Part shown: positions 11,081 through 24,282 of the stretch, one piece after another
Layout: each line of letters opens with the position of its first letter
Numbering within the stretch: position 1 is the first letter of the stretch
Source: Acephala macrosclerotiorum
Taxonomy: Eukaryota; Ascomycota; Leotiomycetes; Helotiales; Mollisiaceae
Direction of reading: 5' to 3'
Assembly (NCBI GenBank): GCA_014904845.1
Contig: MU119331.1
Coordinates: 86,606-150,605, forward strand
Length of the DNA stretch: 64,000 nt
Position numbers and translations under genes: made by a program
Notes under the pieces: generated by a model
Told to the model about the DNA's origin: nothing
The model's input: the letters and a program-made list of their open reading frames with translations, nothing else
Databases searched by the model: none

Positions 11081-13921
11081 ATGGCTTCTCAGGCGCTAAT
11101 TAATAATTTTAATATGCACCACAGATTCTGGTCGCACATGGAAACTCCTTATTCTTATCTTCATGGGCCATACAACAACATCAATGCACGTGTTCCAGAA
11201 CAGGGTTCAAAAACACACCATCAACATAGAGGAAATTGGGAAGGCGGTCACGATGAGATGGCAACTCTCCCCACTTCGACAGGGGATACAGCATTCCAAC
11301 GCCTCCATGAATGGGGCGATGATTGCGGAATCATCAGACTTCAAAACCACAACTTTTGTTCTGATGATAGATGGAAGCATAACAACGTTTCACCAGAATG
11401 CGAAAGCCTACCTCCTGAACTGCGATCCTGGGGACAAACTACGCCACTAGCACCGGGAGCTGAAGTCACAGTCAGCGCAGGGCTTATTGTGAACCCTTTC
11501 CAGTCTACTATGGAGTCATTTCAGATGCCTATCTCAACCAACCCAGGAACGGAGAATTGGCACCCGTTTCTACACAATGTTTTGGGTACAGAGGGAAGTC
11601 GTGATGTAACAGAGGGTATCGAATTCACGAATCTATTCCAGAGGAACACGGCACAATTCGGACAAAGCCCCCGAAACTTTTGCTTATTAGACGAGTCTGC
11701 TCTTTCAACTCCTTTCGACAGCGAGTTCAATAGCAGTATGTTCGTCTCCTCTCCGCTCTCGATAATGATTTATTTGCTGACTTTGGCTAGCGCTGTTGGA
11801 GCATAGCATCAACACCAAACAAGATAACGTTCTGCTCCAGCCTCCTCATTGCCAAGACTCGTTTCCGTCATTTTCGAACACCTCAAACCATGGCCAAAAC
11901 TTACCTTCTTCCTGGAATCTATCAATGGACTGTGGATCCCGACTCGATGCCTTAAATGATTCTTTCACGGTTCTTCCTGCACAGACACATGAGACAACCA
12001 ACATCCCTCAAGATACAATCATATTAGGAATGGACTCGAAAGCATCCCGCGCTTCCCTCAACAATTGTCTACCCATCTCTTCCGCATATACTTATCCAGA
12101 AGATACTTCTATGACACTTGCACCTCCTTCCCTTCTTCCGGATGCGTTACAATACGGCACGTCCCACGGTCCTGGCAGTCTACACCATCATCAAGCCACA
12201 GGAGAGATTATGTGCGAGAAAGAAAACTCAACAGGGCTCAAATTAAAAGACATCGCCGTGGAAGAAGTTCTACTTGAAGTGGAAACGAATTGGCAGCATG
12301 TATCATCATCAGAGCTGAAACCGCATCAAGTCATCAAAGATGCCAGGCAAAAGCGCAAACTTGGTGGTCGTCACGGTCGATTGACGCCGGAGAGTGCCAA
12401 GAACGCTCGGGAGATGAGACTTCTCAGGGCATGTCTTCCTTGTGTGATCATGAAAAGGAGGGTGAGGTTTCCGCAAATGTTTGGTTTGTGTGAGACTAAC
12501 CGAACTAGTGCAGCCCTGGTGACATCTGCAAGCGTTGCAGCACACTGAGCACGCCGTCTCTAGGCAAAAGAATCTGCACACGTGCTCATCTGGAGGATTT
12601 CAGTGACCTGCTCTTCCCTGGTAAGCAGACACACTGCATTGCGTATTCTGGGCTCACATTTAGCAGTGCCATTTGTCTCATATCTTCGATCCAAATCTGT
12701 GGACCAATTATCTTCCGAGATTAGCCTCGGTTTTGTGGGAGTCGACTTTGAGGTAGCTCTTACCTGTGGTTCCGAATATCCTCCTTTGGACCTTGCCGTT
12801 TCGGAGTTTGCTCTCAGGAGCGACCAAGCTGGACGTGTTGCAACGGTAAGCACCCAATCAAAGAATAATCTACGGTCATTCGATTACCAGTGTCCACCTC
12901 CGATCGCCGTCAGTAGAGCTTATACCGACCTGTTGGAGAGATGTCGAAACCACATCAAACTTGTGGTCAAACAGGAGCGAACTTTGCAAAGGCCTATCCT
13001 TAAGCATGGCCACAAGATAAGTAGGCTGGCATTGAAAGCTATTGCTCGCCACTATGGATCTGTCCCTCGCTCAAGCACCGTAAGTCAAACTTCGTCATAA
13101 GATGTGGAAGTGCTAAGCGAGTTCCAGACTTCAACTTTGGAGAAAGCAATGATGCTCCACGCTATTTACAAATTCATGGCCACAACATTGACAATAACTG
13201 AGTCCTCCAAGAGAAAACTGGGCGATTCTCTTCGAAAGCTTACCAGGATTGAGTACGATTCAAGCATAGCCTCTAGGCTTCTAAACAGACAAATAAAATC
13301 CGCCATGCATGCTTTGCGCGAAGGACTAATGAGAGAAGTTCTCGAAGAATTGGAAAGGGACCTCAAAACCAAATCTAAAGCATTATGGGCACCATGCTTT
13401 TGCGTTACTCTGATACTTTGTATGTGCGTTGAAGAGGCACAGATTGCAATGGATGCCTTTGCCATGCATACCCGAGTGCTTGGAGCGGTACAGGATGCCC
13501 CAGCATCAGAAACCACTATCGAATCTTGCCGCAAATTGGACGATCTCCTTTTCAACCACCTTCTTGAGCTTTTCCATGGCGTCTATAGGAGCCACCAAGC
13601 CTCGAAGCCAAATAGCAATTGTCGCGTTTATAATCCCATCAGAGATGGGCCTGAGACTGATATCAAAGAGGGCCTTGACCAAAAGTCTGCGGATCTGGTT
13701 TCCGAGTTCCGTAATATCATTGCCGATCACAGTGAGTAGAACCATCATGTACTGCAGACGATGCTTTTATCGGACTAGTCTTAGAAGACGAAATCGTGGA
13801 AAGAGCTGCAACGCCGTCATTTATGGATGGCCATGATAGCTTAGCGCGACATCTGGCATTTCGCGATGGAAACTCTGCAAGACTTGTATCTTCGTTCCTT
13901 AAGTCGTTTTGTTTATTTTAA
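11081..13921 (+). CDS. second Zn2Cys6 transcription factor, central zinc cluster
   Basis: Nuclear DNA-binding regulator. Seven exons by eye: 11081-11735, 11791-12461, 12509-12620, 12664-12845, 12891-13079, 13128-13731 and 13779-13921, giving 851 residues with all phases consistent. The first 430 residues are low-complexity. The zinc cluster is at residues 433-465, Cys433, 436, 443, 449, 452 and 465, with an intron exactly before the third cysteine and a final spacing of 12, both as in the regulator at 1497-4090. The final exon restores a C-terminal tail ending LVSSFLKSFCLF, a usual ending in this family, after a 47-bp intron with its donor at 13732. The intron at 12846-12890 is only 45 bp and a multiple of three, so those 15 codons might be retained. 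It lies downstream of the dioxygenase gene and is its best candidate regulator by position only. Confidence 0.85.
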
Positions 13922-14254
13922 TTTTTACCGATATCGCCGAATCTCTGTCTTGGGTATAGGTACTTGCAATATACGCATTCATAGCTCTATATTTAGTCTT
14001 CATAAGTGTCTTGAAAGTTAAATCTTTGAAATACCGCGACAGTGCTTTTTACATGCATGCAGGGTGTTCTCCATCCTTCCAAATCCCATGCACAGCACCA
14101 ATATTACCACTCTTACAACCAACCGGACGCTTCTTCAAGTAACTCAAATCAATTTATGATTAATAACTCGCCAATCCCTAGCTCGCCAGTATTCCGACCA
14201 AAGCCCGAATTCTTTACACTTCCAAAAGAGAGCTTCGGCGCAAAGTAAACAAGC
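13922..14254 (+). other. 3' flank of the regulator, ending at the AT-rich block
   Basis: 333 bp of normal composition. A plus-strand frame at 14042-14248 gives a Ser, Asn and Pro-rich peptide ending at TAA just before the AT-rich DNA. It could be the tail of a gene cut off by transposon insertion, but nothing identifies it. Confidence 0.3.
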
Positions 14255-14528
14255 GAATTAATAAAAACTATATTATTATTAATTCTTTTAACTAGCTTTT
14301 AAATATGTATAATATTAGGATTGAATATAAATAAAATATTATAAACAAGTTTATATTTTTTAAAAAAAGTTTTTATTAAAAAATATAATTAATAATATTA
14401 TATAATTTTTTTTATATTATTTACTAATTAAATTAATTATAATAATTTAATACAAAAAATATATTATTAATATAATTTTTGTATAAAATTTTATTATATA
14501 TAAAATAATTTATATAAATTAATATTCG

Positions 14529-14735
14529 ATTAAATATAAAACTTTATTTTTATTATTAATAATAAATTAAAAACGAAAATATAAAATAATTTTAATTATA
14601 TTTATTAAATTGTAAATTAATAATTTAAAAAATCGTATAAAAATTAAAAAAAATATAATTTTAACTTTAGTAAACGACGCTAATCTTAATTAGACTAGTA
14701 CTACACGTGATTATTAAATTATTATTGTATTTATA
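14529..14735 (-). repeat. degenerate copy of the Copia LTR (family B)
   Basis: The stretch from about 14640 to 14735 aligns with the LTRs at 17679-17886 and 24075-24282, including the run ending in ctacacgtga and the terminal attgtatttata. The first half is more diverged and contains gaps, so the left boundary is approximate. Confidence 0.5.
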
Positions 14736-15396
14736 CTTATATCGAATATTGTTTTAATATATTCTTTATTAATATTATTTAAATACAAAGTTTTAATAAT
14801 ATATAATTAATATTAAAAAATTATATTTGTAATTTGTATTGATTTTAAATTTTTTTATTTATAATTTATAAAACTTTTTAAAAACTACTAATAAATCAAA
14901 TATATTATTCGTATTTTTTTTTTTTAATATATAAAATATAGTTTAAATAATACAAAAATATAATAAAAAATAATATATATTTAAAAATAAAACAAATATA
15001 AAAACAATAAAATTATAATTATTGAATTCGTTTGATATAAAAATAAATAAACTCTGTTTTTTTTTTTTTTATATAAATAAGATTTCTATTTAAATATATT
15101 AAATTTTCCAAGTTCAAAATTAATACAATATTAAAATAATAATAATAAACTAAATATTTAAAATAATAATAATCGTTATTAATAAATCAAATATTAAAAT
15201 AATAAAAATTTCTATTTTAAAAACTAGTAAACAAATTAGCGTTTATTATTATTAATATTTCAAATAATTAAACTAGAAAATCTCTATTTCAAATTCGATA
15301 AAAACGTAAACGCGAACGAATATTAATATTTCAATTATTTTTTTATCAAAGATTTCTATCTCGAAAATCAACAAAAAAAATAAATATAATAATTAT

Positions 15397-15655
15397 TATA
15401 ATAAAATTATATATTTTCTTTTCAAAAATCTTTATAAATAACTAATTTCGAAAGTAATATTAATTACGTGTTTTCTAATACATAAAAAGTTTTTATTTAC
15501 TATAAACTAATTAATAATTTTTTTTATTTCTATTTTGATTAATTGATTAATTAATTTACAAATTACGAATTACTTCGAATAAATTTAATCCACTGACTAA
15601 AACGAATTAATCTACAATTGAATCTTTTTGTTTTGTGTTTTATTACTTTTTTACA
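15397..15655 (+). repeat. RIP-mutated copy of LTR family A (259 bp)
   Basis: Collinear over its whole length with 21061-21318 and 33840-34098. TG at the start has become TA, while the terminal CA is kept. The GATT-repeat section and the CACGTG site (here tacgtg) are recognisable. Confidence 0.75.
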
Positions 15656-17678
15656 TTAATAAAACGACGTTGAGAAATAAATTATTCCATTGGATTTCGT
15701 TGAAAACTATTTATATACAATTTGTATATTCTATTTTTTATTATTATTAAAAAAAAATTTAAATTATTGAAAATCGAAAATTGAAAATCAATTAATAAAA
15801 ACTTTTTATTTTGATTGTATTGTTCGAAATTAAATAATTTGATTACAAAATTGCAAAATTACAAAGAAATATTAATTTATGAAAATTACGTATTAAATTG
15901 CTCGAAATAATTAATATTAAAACGAATATAAAAAAGAAAAAAAAAAACTTACGATAATTACTTATAGTAATTGATTCTATTTATAACGAAAATTGAAATA
16001 TAAAAAAAAAAATTTTAATACGAAAAAAAAAAAAGAAATTATAGTATTAAAAAACGAAATTATTTTATTATTTTATATTTTAATTTTAATTTTTTTAAAA
16101 ATTGCAATTCGCGAATTGTTTATAATTATTTTTAAATTGAAATAATAAAATCAAAATAAATTTCAAATTTTAAAAAATAATACGAAAAAAATTGAAATAA
16201 AAAATTTTAATCGAAAAAAATCGATTAAAAAAATATTTATTTAAAGAATACATTTTATTAAAACGAATAAACAAATAAAATTTCGAATAAAAATTAAAAC
16301 AAAAATTTTTTTACGAGAAAACGATATAAATAAAAACCAATTTTTAAAACGAATTTCACTTGAAAATAATAATTCGAAAATTTGTATTTTTGGATTATTA
16401 AATTAATTCTCAATTTAAAAACTAAAATCAATAAATTATTCGTATTAAAATTTACTTTTTTCAATAAAAAATATTTTTATTTTAATTATATTATTAATTT
16501 TTTCTAAGAAATTTTCTATAAATAATAAAAATAATCTTTTAAAAATACAAAATTTCAAAAAATACGTATTTATACTAGAATTATAAATGTTTTTTTTTAG
16601 AGTCTTTAAAATATTTTAATTTAAAAAAAATAATATTACGATTTTTTTAAAACAATATAACGATATATATGAAAATTATAAAATTATTTTAGAAATCAAA
16701 AAAATACAACTTTTACAATATATTAATTCGATTTACAAAAAATAAATTCAATTTATATTAAAATATAATATTGAAAACTATTTGAAAAAAAAGTTTTACG
16801 ACGTTTTAAAAAAAGAATTTCGCGAATACGATTAAAAATACTATCGAATAAATATAAAATTTTTATATAAAATTATTGATCAATTTATAAAAAGTTTTTT
16901 AACGATAAAAACGTACGTAAATTTATTCGATTGAATATTCAAAAAATTGATTAAACGAAATAAATTGAATAAACAATATTAAAAACGCGAATTTATAAAA
17001 GTTTTTTCGATATATATTAAAAAACGAATTTTTAAAAAAATCGATTATAAATCGATAAAAATATTCTTTTACAATTACAATAAAATATACGAGAAAACGA
17101 TTATCGTATATAAATATAAAAAAAAAAAAGCGATAATACAATAAAATTAACGATTTAAAATACTCGAAAATTCGATAAAAACATTTGAATATCGTAATAC
17201 AAAAAATAATTTCAAATATAATCAATAATTTATTATTTTTTGTTTTACTCGAATTACTTATAAAAAAAATTCAACGAAAAATATATATAACTACTAAAAA
17301 AACTTATATTGAATTTCAATTTTCGATTTTACGTACTATTTAAACTTAAAAAATTCAACAAATATTCGTATTAAAACTTTCAATTCAAATAAACGATCTC
17401 GTTAAAAAATTGAAAAAAAAAAAATTTCTTTTTCGTATTATTTAACAATTTGAAAATTGTTTTAAATATTAATATTACAAAAATATCTTAAAAATTAAAC
17501 AATATTATAATTTTTATAAACTAGAATTAAAATCAATTTATTTTTTTACGAGAATATAAACAAAAAAAAAATTTTAATCGAAAATAAAAAAAATATAATA
17601 ATATAAAAAAAAGCGAATATAAAATTTTATATAATTCAACGTCGATTGAATTCTCACAAAATATATTATTAATTATTC

Positions 17679-17886
17679 TATTGATATTACTAGGAATACT
17701 TATTACTAATAATAAATTAAAAACGAAATAAACAAATAAATTGAATAATTCGTTAATTGATTGATTTTTTTAAATCTAATAAATACGTAAAAGTTGAAAA
17801 ATATAATTTCAACTCTAGCGCAAACGGCGCTAGTCCCGATCTGGCATAGTGCCGCACGTGACTACTAAACTAATATTGTATTTATA
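17679..17886 (-). repeat. 3' LTR of Copia element B
   Basis: 208 bp, same length as the partner at 24075-24282. Its right half keeps near-normal composition around gatctggcatagtgcc and carries CACGTG at 17855-17860. Confidence 0.8.
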
Positions 17887-19025
17887 CTGGTAGTTCTTTC
17901 TTTGTAATAAGAACTAGTTCAATTCAATTATCTAAAAAACGCTATTATTTTTTTTTTTTATTGTAGTTCGTTAATACGTAAAACTCGTTGATATTCTAAT
18001 GCAAAAATTATATGATTAAACTTTAAAAACAACGCTAGTAAACTAGCGCTATTCTCGAAGTTCATCGAAAGTTATAAGTATCGAGATTGGAGTAATTCTT
18101 TTTTTTTTAACTTTATAAATCAAGCAATTATAAGATTCGAAATACAACGCAAAAATTTTTTTTTTTTATTTTTTTTTAATAAGTATTCTTTTTAATTCTT
18201 TGTATTATTTTTGTCGTTTTCTTTTTTTTTAATTTATTTTTTTATTCGAATTTTAAAATAATTCGTATTTAAAAACTTTTTCAAAGTTTTATTAAATATT
18301 GATTTTGTTATAATATTCGTTGGATTATTTTGATCGTTGATTTATTGAATTTCTTACAGTTTTCTACGCTTATACGATTAGTAAAAAATTATAATATCGA
18401 TTATAAGACGCTTTTTTTTAATAGTTCTCAGTTTAATTAAATACTCGTATAGTGAATATGAGTCTATATAAACGATTGTTGAAATCTTAGAAAAATCGAA
18501 TTATTAAATGATCATATTAATAGTAAATTCGATTGCGATTACTATATTGACTCTTTTTACTATACTATATATCTCAGAAATTAAAACGTTTCTAGTAACG
18601 CGTTTGCTTTTAGTAGAGTTGTAGTAAATGAAATTTTCTTTGATTTCGAACTTTTTATCATTCAATTAATATTCATTTATTAGAATGATTTTATATTCAA
18701 TCTAAAAATTAAAATCTTTGTTGTTTGCAAATGAACTATCGATAAAAACGAAGAGTTTCACTATAAATAAATCGAGAGTAATATACTTGAGTTCTCGATT
18801 CAAGTTTTTAATCTATTATTTCAATTTCTTATTTAACGTAATAGTTTCTTTTTTCGTTGGATTTTAATATTGAACAATAATAAACAAATCGAAAATTGTT
18901 TCAAATTAACAAATTGTAGTAATATAAGTTTCTTTAGTTCATTGTTTTTAATATTCAATTTAAAAATTAAATGATTTAATATTTATTAGTTTAATTTTCT
19001 TACTTTGATTTTTTTATTGTAATTA

Positions 19026-19247
19026 AATCGTATTTTCGAATTGAATTAAAACGTATTCATTGAAAATCAATAGTATTTCTAGTATTAAAATCTTTTTAAA
19101 TTTAATCAAAAACTTAGTTTTATTGAGTTCGTTTTTCTCGAGAATAGAAAATCCTTTTTCTATTAATATAAGCGTATCGTCGATTTGCATTTCAATAACG
19201 TCGAAAAGTCTTTTAGTAGTCGTAATTAAAAAACAAAAATCGTATAT
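19026..19247 (-). pseudogene. reverse transcriptase fragment of Copia element B
   Basis: 74 open codons on the minus strand. The peptide contains IYDFCFLITT, then MQIDDTLILI at 19190 downward, then LIFNEYVL before a TAA at 19025-19023. The DD pair corresponds to the polymerase active-site motif of fungal Copia-like reverse transcriptases, with conserved neighbours on both sides. Substitutions typical of RIP surround it and no intact polymerase remains. Confidence 0.75.
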
Positions 19248-20381
19248 CGATATAACTATAAATAGTTTCTTTTTATAATACTTGTAATACGTAGTTTATT
19301 AGTGTATTTCTATTTTCGCAATTCTATATAAAGACTTCAAAATAATTATAATCGTATTTAATAAATGTAAATAGCGGATTTTTTTCGATAAACGTATTAA
19401 TATAAATCGTTAGAAATTTGTCGTAGATTGAATATAAACTTGAGTAATATTACGAAATTATATTCTAATTTTTTTGTTTGCAAATTGAGTTAAAAAAAGT
19501 ATTAAAACAACAATCAATCGTTAATTAATTCTTTGTATTGTTGAGAATTGCGTGAAAATTATTTCTTTTTTTTTATCGTTGTATTTTTAGATTACTAATT
19601 TCGATTTCTCGTAAAAAATATCGATAGTTTTGCTTTTGATCTCGTTGACTAATCTCGAATTGAAAATTCGAACTTTAATATACTTATTAGAGTCGTATTA
19701 AACGAAGTTAAAAACTTTTTTTGTAATCAAATTATCGATTTCTTTTTTTTAAAACGCTTCAAATAATTATTCAAAAATTGTAATTATATTTTCTTTTAGT
19801 AGTTTTAATAATAGTTTTATATCGTTTTTTTTTTTATTTATTATAAAAACTATAAAAATCTTAGTTTTTTCGACGATAATAATAAAAAATTGATCGTTGA
19901 AATTTTTGTAATTTTTTTTATTATTTTTAGTAAAATTATAGTATTTATTTTATTTAAATTTTTTATTATACACGTTTTTATTTTGTAATTCTTTTGAGTA
20001 TTCTCAATTACGTTTTTTGATTAATTCTTTGTTTATTTCGTTCGACTAAAAAAACAAAAAAATTTCTTTTTAATTTTCTCGATTATTTTTTTGATTATTA
20101 ATTCGATTATAAACCTCTAGTATTTCTTTTTTCATGTAGTAAAATTTGACGATTATTGAACGAAAATTAATCGATTCGTAAAATATATCGATTATATATG
20201 TTTTTTTATTAATTGCTAATAGTTTATATAATTTTTTTTATTCGCTTTTTTTACGTTAAATACGTACTTTAAATAGAATTAGCAAATTTAATATAAATTT
20301 CGTATTTAAACCGTTTTTCATTGAAAGCGTATTATTAATTTGATATTGATCATATAAACAGTATACTTTTTTAGTAATTAC

Positions 20382-20645
20382 TCAAATTGTTTCAATTCTT
20401 TTAATAATTAATAATAATAGTACGTCGTTATTAATTATTTTAAAGTATACTTTAAAGACTAGTAGTGTAAATACAATATCGTTCGATTCTATCGAATTAT
20501 TAATAGTTTTGATTATTATTTGTAAAATTATATTTTTGTCGATTTGTTTCTCGATTAATTCGTCGTAAATAATCTCGTAAATTCGACGTAATAAAATATA
20601 GTATTTCTCTACTTTTTTTATATTATTATAAGTTTTAATAAGCAT
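20382..20645 (-). pseudogene. integrase-region fragment of Copia element B
   Basis: An 87-codon minus-strand frame matches the layout I know from fungal Copia-like integrases: a KVEKYYILLRRIYEII segment, then QIDKNIILQIIIKTINNS, then FTLLVFKVYFKI. The neighbouring DNA is saturated with stops, so only this piece is readable. Confidence 0.7.
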
Positions 20646-21060
20646 TTTTTTGATTTTAATCGCTATTATTTTAGCGTTTTATTGAAATTCTATAAACGAG
20701 AAATTCTTTTTAACGTTGTAAACAATATAATTCGATAGTTTTTAATATATATCGATTTAATATATACGTAGTATATTTTATATTGTTTTCGCAAATATAT
20801 TTTTTATAAATTTAATAGTTTGAAATACTATAAACGAGTTTATTACTTGTAAAATTAATTTTTTATTTAAATATAAAACGTTAACAATAATCGAATAATT
20901 GAACTTATAATCATTTTATAAAGTAAATTTAAATCTTTCAAGTGATTATTTATACATTTAACAATAATAACAATATTTAGTAAAATATTAAATATACTTA
21001 GTATTTACGTTATAATTAGCTCATTGAAAAACTCTTATAAGACGTTGTACTAATAAGTAA

Positions 21061-21318
21061 TGTGGTAGAACTATATGCTCTCTTTTCAAAATCCTTGTAA
21101 ATAGCTAGTTTCGAGGGCAGTACTGGTCACGTGTCTTCTAGTACATAAGGAGCTTTCGCTCACCATAGACTAATCAACAACTCTTTCTACTTCTACTCTG
21201 ATTGATTGATTGATTGATTTACGGATTACGGATTACTTCGAATAAGTCTAGTCCACTGGCTAAGACGAACTGATCTACGGTTGAACTTTTTTGCTTTGTG
21301 CTCTATTACTCTTCTACA
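21061..21318 (+). repeat. solo LTR of family A, lightly mutated, inside Copia element B
   Basis: 258 bp starting TG and ending CA, flanked on both sides by GTAA (21057-21060 and 21319-21322), a 4-bp target-site duplication. The matching position in the second Copia copy (about 54165) lacks the insertion. Composition is close to normal, in contrast to the surroundings. It contains CACGTG at 21128-21133 and a short GATT repeat. Confidence 0.8.
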
Positions 21319-24074
21319 GTAATTAAAACGTTTATACAATTAGTGTAATTTTATATCAATAAAATGATTTTAAATTAAATTTTTCTTTGATTAATATAGT
21401 AGTATTTATAAATAATTCTATTTTTTTATAATAAAAACGATTTTGTTTTTTTAAATTAAAATATTTTTTAAATTGTCGAATTTTATATTTATAGTATTTA
21501 TATTTTGAATATAAAATAAAAAAAGTATATTTGTAGAAACAATGTAAAAAATAATAATATTTAATAGAATATCGATTCGAATAATTTTTTGCAATAAAAT
21601 AATATTTTTATTAAAACGAATTTTATGAGTTTCGATCGTAAATATATTTAATTGAACGCTAATATCAAGTTTTTATAGTACTATAAATTGCGATTAATCA
21701 ATAGTTGATACTTTGACGATTTTATTGTTCGATATAATTCCTTGAAAAACTTTTGAAAAATATCGATTTTTAAAAATAAAAAATGAATATTAATTCGATT
21801 TAAATAATTCAAATTATAATAATAAAATATTGAATATATTTTCTTTCGTAATAATATAACGAGTAAACTAATTATTTAGAATAATTATTGTTTACGTACT
21901 ATCGATTTTTTTAAACTCAATAAAATAGTTTTTTGTTTTGTTTTTTATTTCTATATTTATTAGTAATTAATTAATTTTTATTATTTGATTATTTTTTAAT
22001 AGACTTTCTATTTTCTCGATTTTAGTAAGAAAACTCTAATAATAAATTGTTGTAATATTTCGATTTATCGTATATTGAATTTATTATTGAAATTTTGTAT
22101 ATACTTATTATCGCTTTTTTATTGTATATTTTATTGATTAGTATTTCGATTTACTACAAATATAGTATTTCTTTTGATATAATCTTTTTTGAAATCTATG
22201 ATTTTTACGATATTTATTTCGAAAGTTTTTTCGATTTCGATATTTTTGATTTTGTGTTCGATTGCGTTTTTTGTCTCGTTTTTTATAAATACGATCGATT
22301 TAATTTTAATCGAATTCGTTTTTTTTTTGATTTTGAAAAGTAGAATTTAAATTATATTATTGTGTTTCACGTGATCGCGTTACAATGTTTACTGTTAATC
22401 GCAATTCAATGTAAACGCTTTTAAAAATATTAATAAATTTGTAAAAAATAAAATTGCATTTTTTAATATTTTAATAAATACTAATAATTTGATTTCGCAA
22501 ACTATATTTTGTTTGATATTTCGATAATAAATTTAATTGAATTTTTTGAAATTGATCGAAGAATATTTATAAGTATTTTAATTTAATTTTTATTAAATTA
22601 ATTGTAATAATTTTTACTAAAATTGTTTCTTTTTATAAAAATATATATAATTAGCGATTTTTTTTAGTCTCGAAATGGATTTTTATTATTATTATTAGTG
22701 TAGTAAAATTGAAATTTTTTCTTAGAAATCTATTGAAATAAAACGCGTTTGTACGTTTTATAAAATTAATAAAAAATATTTTATCGTATTAATTTTGAGA
22801 TAATTCGATTTTATTATAGTAATTATAAAATATCGATAATTTGCAATTAAAAATATCGTATAATTTTTTATTATACTTTTTATTATCGATGTAAATTTTT
22901 ATTAAATTCGTAAGTAATTTAATAAAAATATTCTATAGATTATTATATTGATTCGATTATTATTAAAAAGATTACTAGTAAATATATTAAGTATTTTATA
23001 TAATACTAAGTAAATTCGTATTTATAAAGAAAATTGCAATAAAAAGAATATAAAAAGTATTTATAAGAATAATCGTATTTGTAGTAAGAAAATTCGTATT
23101 AGTAATTGAAATCGTAAAAATAATTATATTTTGATTATTGAATATTAGTATTAAAATACTTTGATTTACTAATTAAATTAATCGATTTTATTAAGAGAAG
23201 AAATCTCTATTTTTCAATTGATCGACGATTTTTGTTTGTATTTATTTATAAAACTCTTTTTATTAAAAAACTTTTTTCAAATTATTAATAATAAATTTTC
23301 TATTTTTCGATATTTAGACTTTATAAATGCGTAAAAAGTCTTGTAAACGACGCATAAAATCTTTGTGTATTAAACGTAAAATTTTTTGCGAACAATTTTT
23401 AAAATTTTTTTAAAAATATTTTTATAAATTGCGATTAAAGTTTTTTTTTTTTTTATATATTTTAAAGCGATAAAAAATATATTTATTTAATATTGTTTTA
23501 TTGAGATTTTTATTGTTCGTAAAATCGAAGTCTTTTTTTTATTTGTTTTTATCGTAAAAAAATTTAATTTTAAATAAATTCGCTATTTTGAGAAATAATT
23601 GTACAATAAATAATAGAAAAATTGAAAGTTTTAATTCGAGTTCAAGTAAATATTATTATTGATATTTATGCGCTTTTAGTCAAATAATAAGTAAAAACGT
23701 AAAAAATTTTTTGAAAGTTCGTTTTTAATGTAAATTCGAGTAAATTAATACAAACTTAGAATTGTTTTTGTGTTTTTTTATTCGTTTTTCGTAAACGTTA
23801 TTGTTTTGCGTAGTAAACGCAAATTTGAAAAATAGATACAAACTTAAAATCGTTCTCGTATTGTTTTTTTTAAGTTTTTAATAATCTCGATATTTTCGGC
23901 GCGTTTTTATAAGAGAGTTTTTATAGATTCTCGTTTTTTCGAAAGTACGTTAATTATTTTAAGTACTTTTTTACAAAGAGCAAACTATTTAAAGAATTTA
24001 TTCTCTTTTGTAAATCAATTTTTTCTAAGTAGAAATCTAATTATTCCGTGATTAATTGAACAATTACTAATTAG

Positions 24075-24282
24075 TATTAGTATTACTAGAGATATTTATT
24101 ACTAGTAATAGACTAAAAACGAAATAAACAAATAAATTGAATAATTCGTTAATTGATTGATTTTTTTAAATCTAGTAAATGCGCAAAAGTTGAAAGATAT
24201 AATCTCAACTCTAGCGCAAGCGGCGCTAGTCCCGATCTGGCATAGTGCCGCACGTGACTACTAAACTAATATTGTACTCATA
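24075..24282 (-). repeat. 5' LTR of Copia element B
   Basis: 208 bp. It is the less mutated of the two LTRs in its right half (ctctagcgcaagcggcgcta region). CACGTG at 24251-24256. TATTC follows directly. Confidence 0.8.

Larger units (their letters stand above)
14255..17678. other. RIP-degraded repeat DNA, target of Copia insertion
   Basis: Very AT-rich, with no coding potential. From about 14740 on, C remains outside CpG while G outside CpG is nearly gone, showing mutation mainly of one strand. The same bias resumes after 24283, so the two flanks look like one older element interrupted by the Copia element. Confidence 0.6.
17679..24282 (-). mobile_element. Copia-type LTR retrotransposon (family B), inactive
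   Basis: 6,604 bp bounded by two 208-bp LTRs and flanked by a 5-bp target-site duplication TATTC (17674-17678 and 24283-24287). LTR ends read TA...TA on the plus strand, consistent with RIP of TG...CA. Minus-strand coding is shown by an integrase fragment (20382-20645) and a reverse-transcriptase fragment (19026-19247). Integrase precedes reverse transcriptase, which is the Copia order. A purine-rich tract (acaaagaaagaac on the minus strand) lies just inside the left LTR, fitting the 3' end. A solo LTR of family A interrupts it at 21061-21318. The interior keeps G but has lost nearly all non-CpG C on the plus strand. Confidence 0.85.

Noticed and set aside
12846..12890. Reading through the 45-bp segment in the second regulator as coding
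   Set aside because: It is in frame, so it cannot be excluded, but it starts gtaagc, ends attaccag and has typical intron length for this genome, so I treat it as an intron.
17887..17905. tRNA primer-binding site starting TGG just after the left Copia LTR
   Set aside because: The integrase and reverse-transcriptase fragments show that the element is coded on the minus strand, so this end is the 3' end. The same bases read on the minus strand form a purine-rich tract, which fits better.
19060..19278. 72-codon plus frame in the Copia element
   Set aside because: It is the antisense shadow of the reverse-transcriptase fragment, which carries the recognisable motif on the minus strand.
22095..22343. 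82-codon plus frame rich in Phe, Ile and Tyr
   Set aside because: It lies antisense to the Copia element and its composition reflects AT-rich low-complexity DNA, not a membrane protein.
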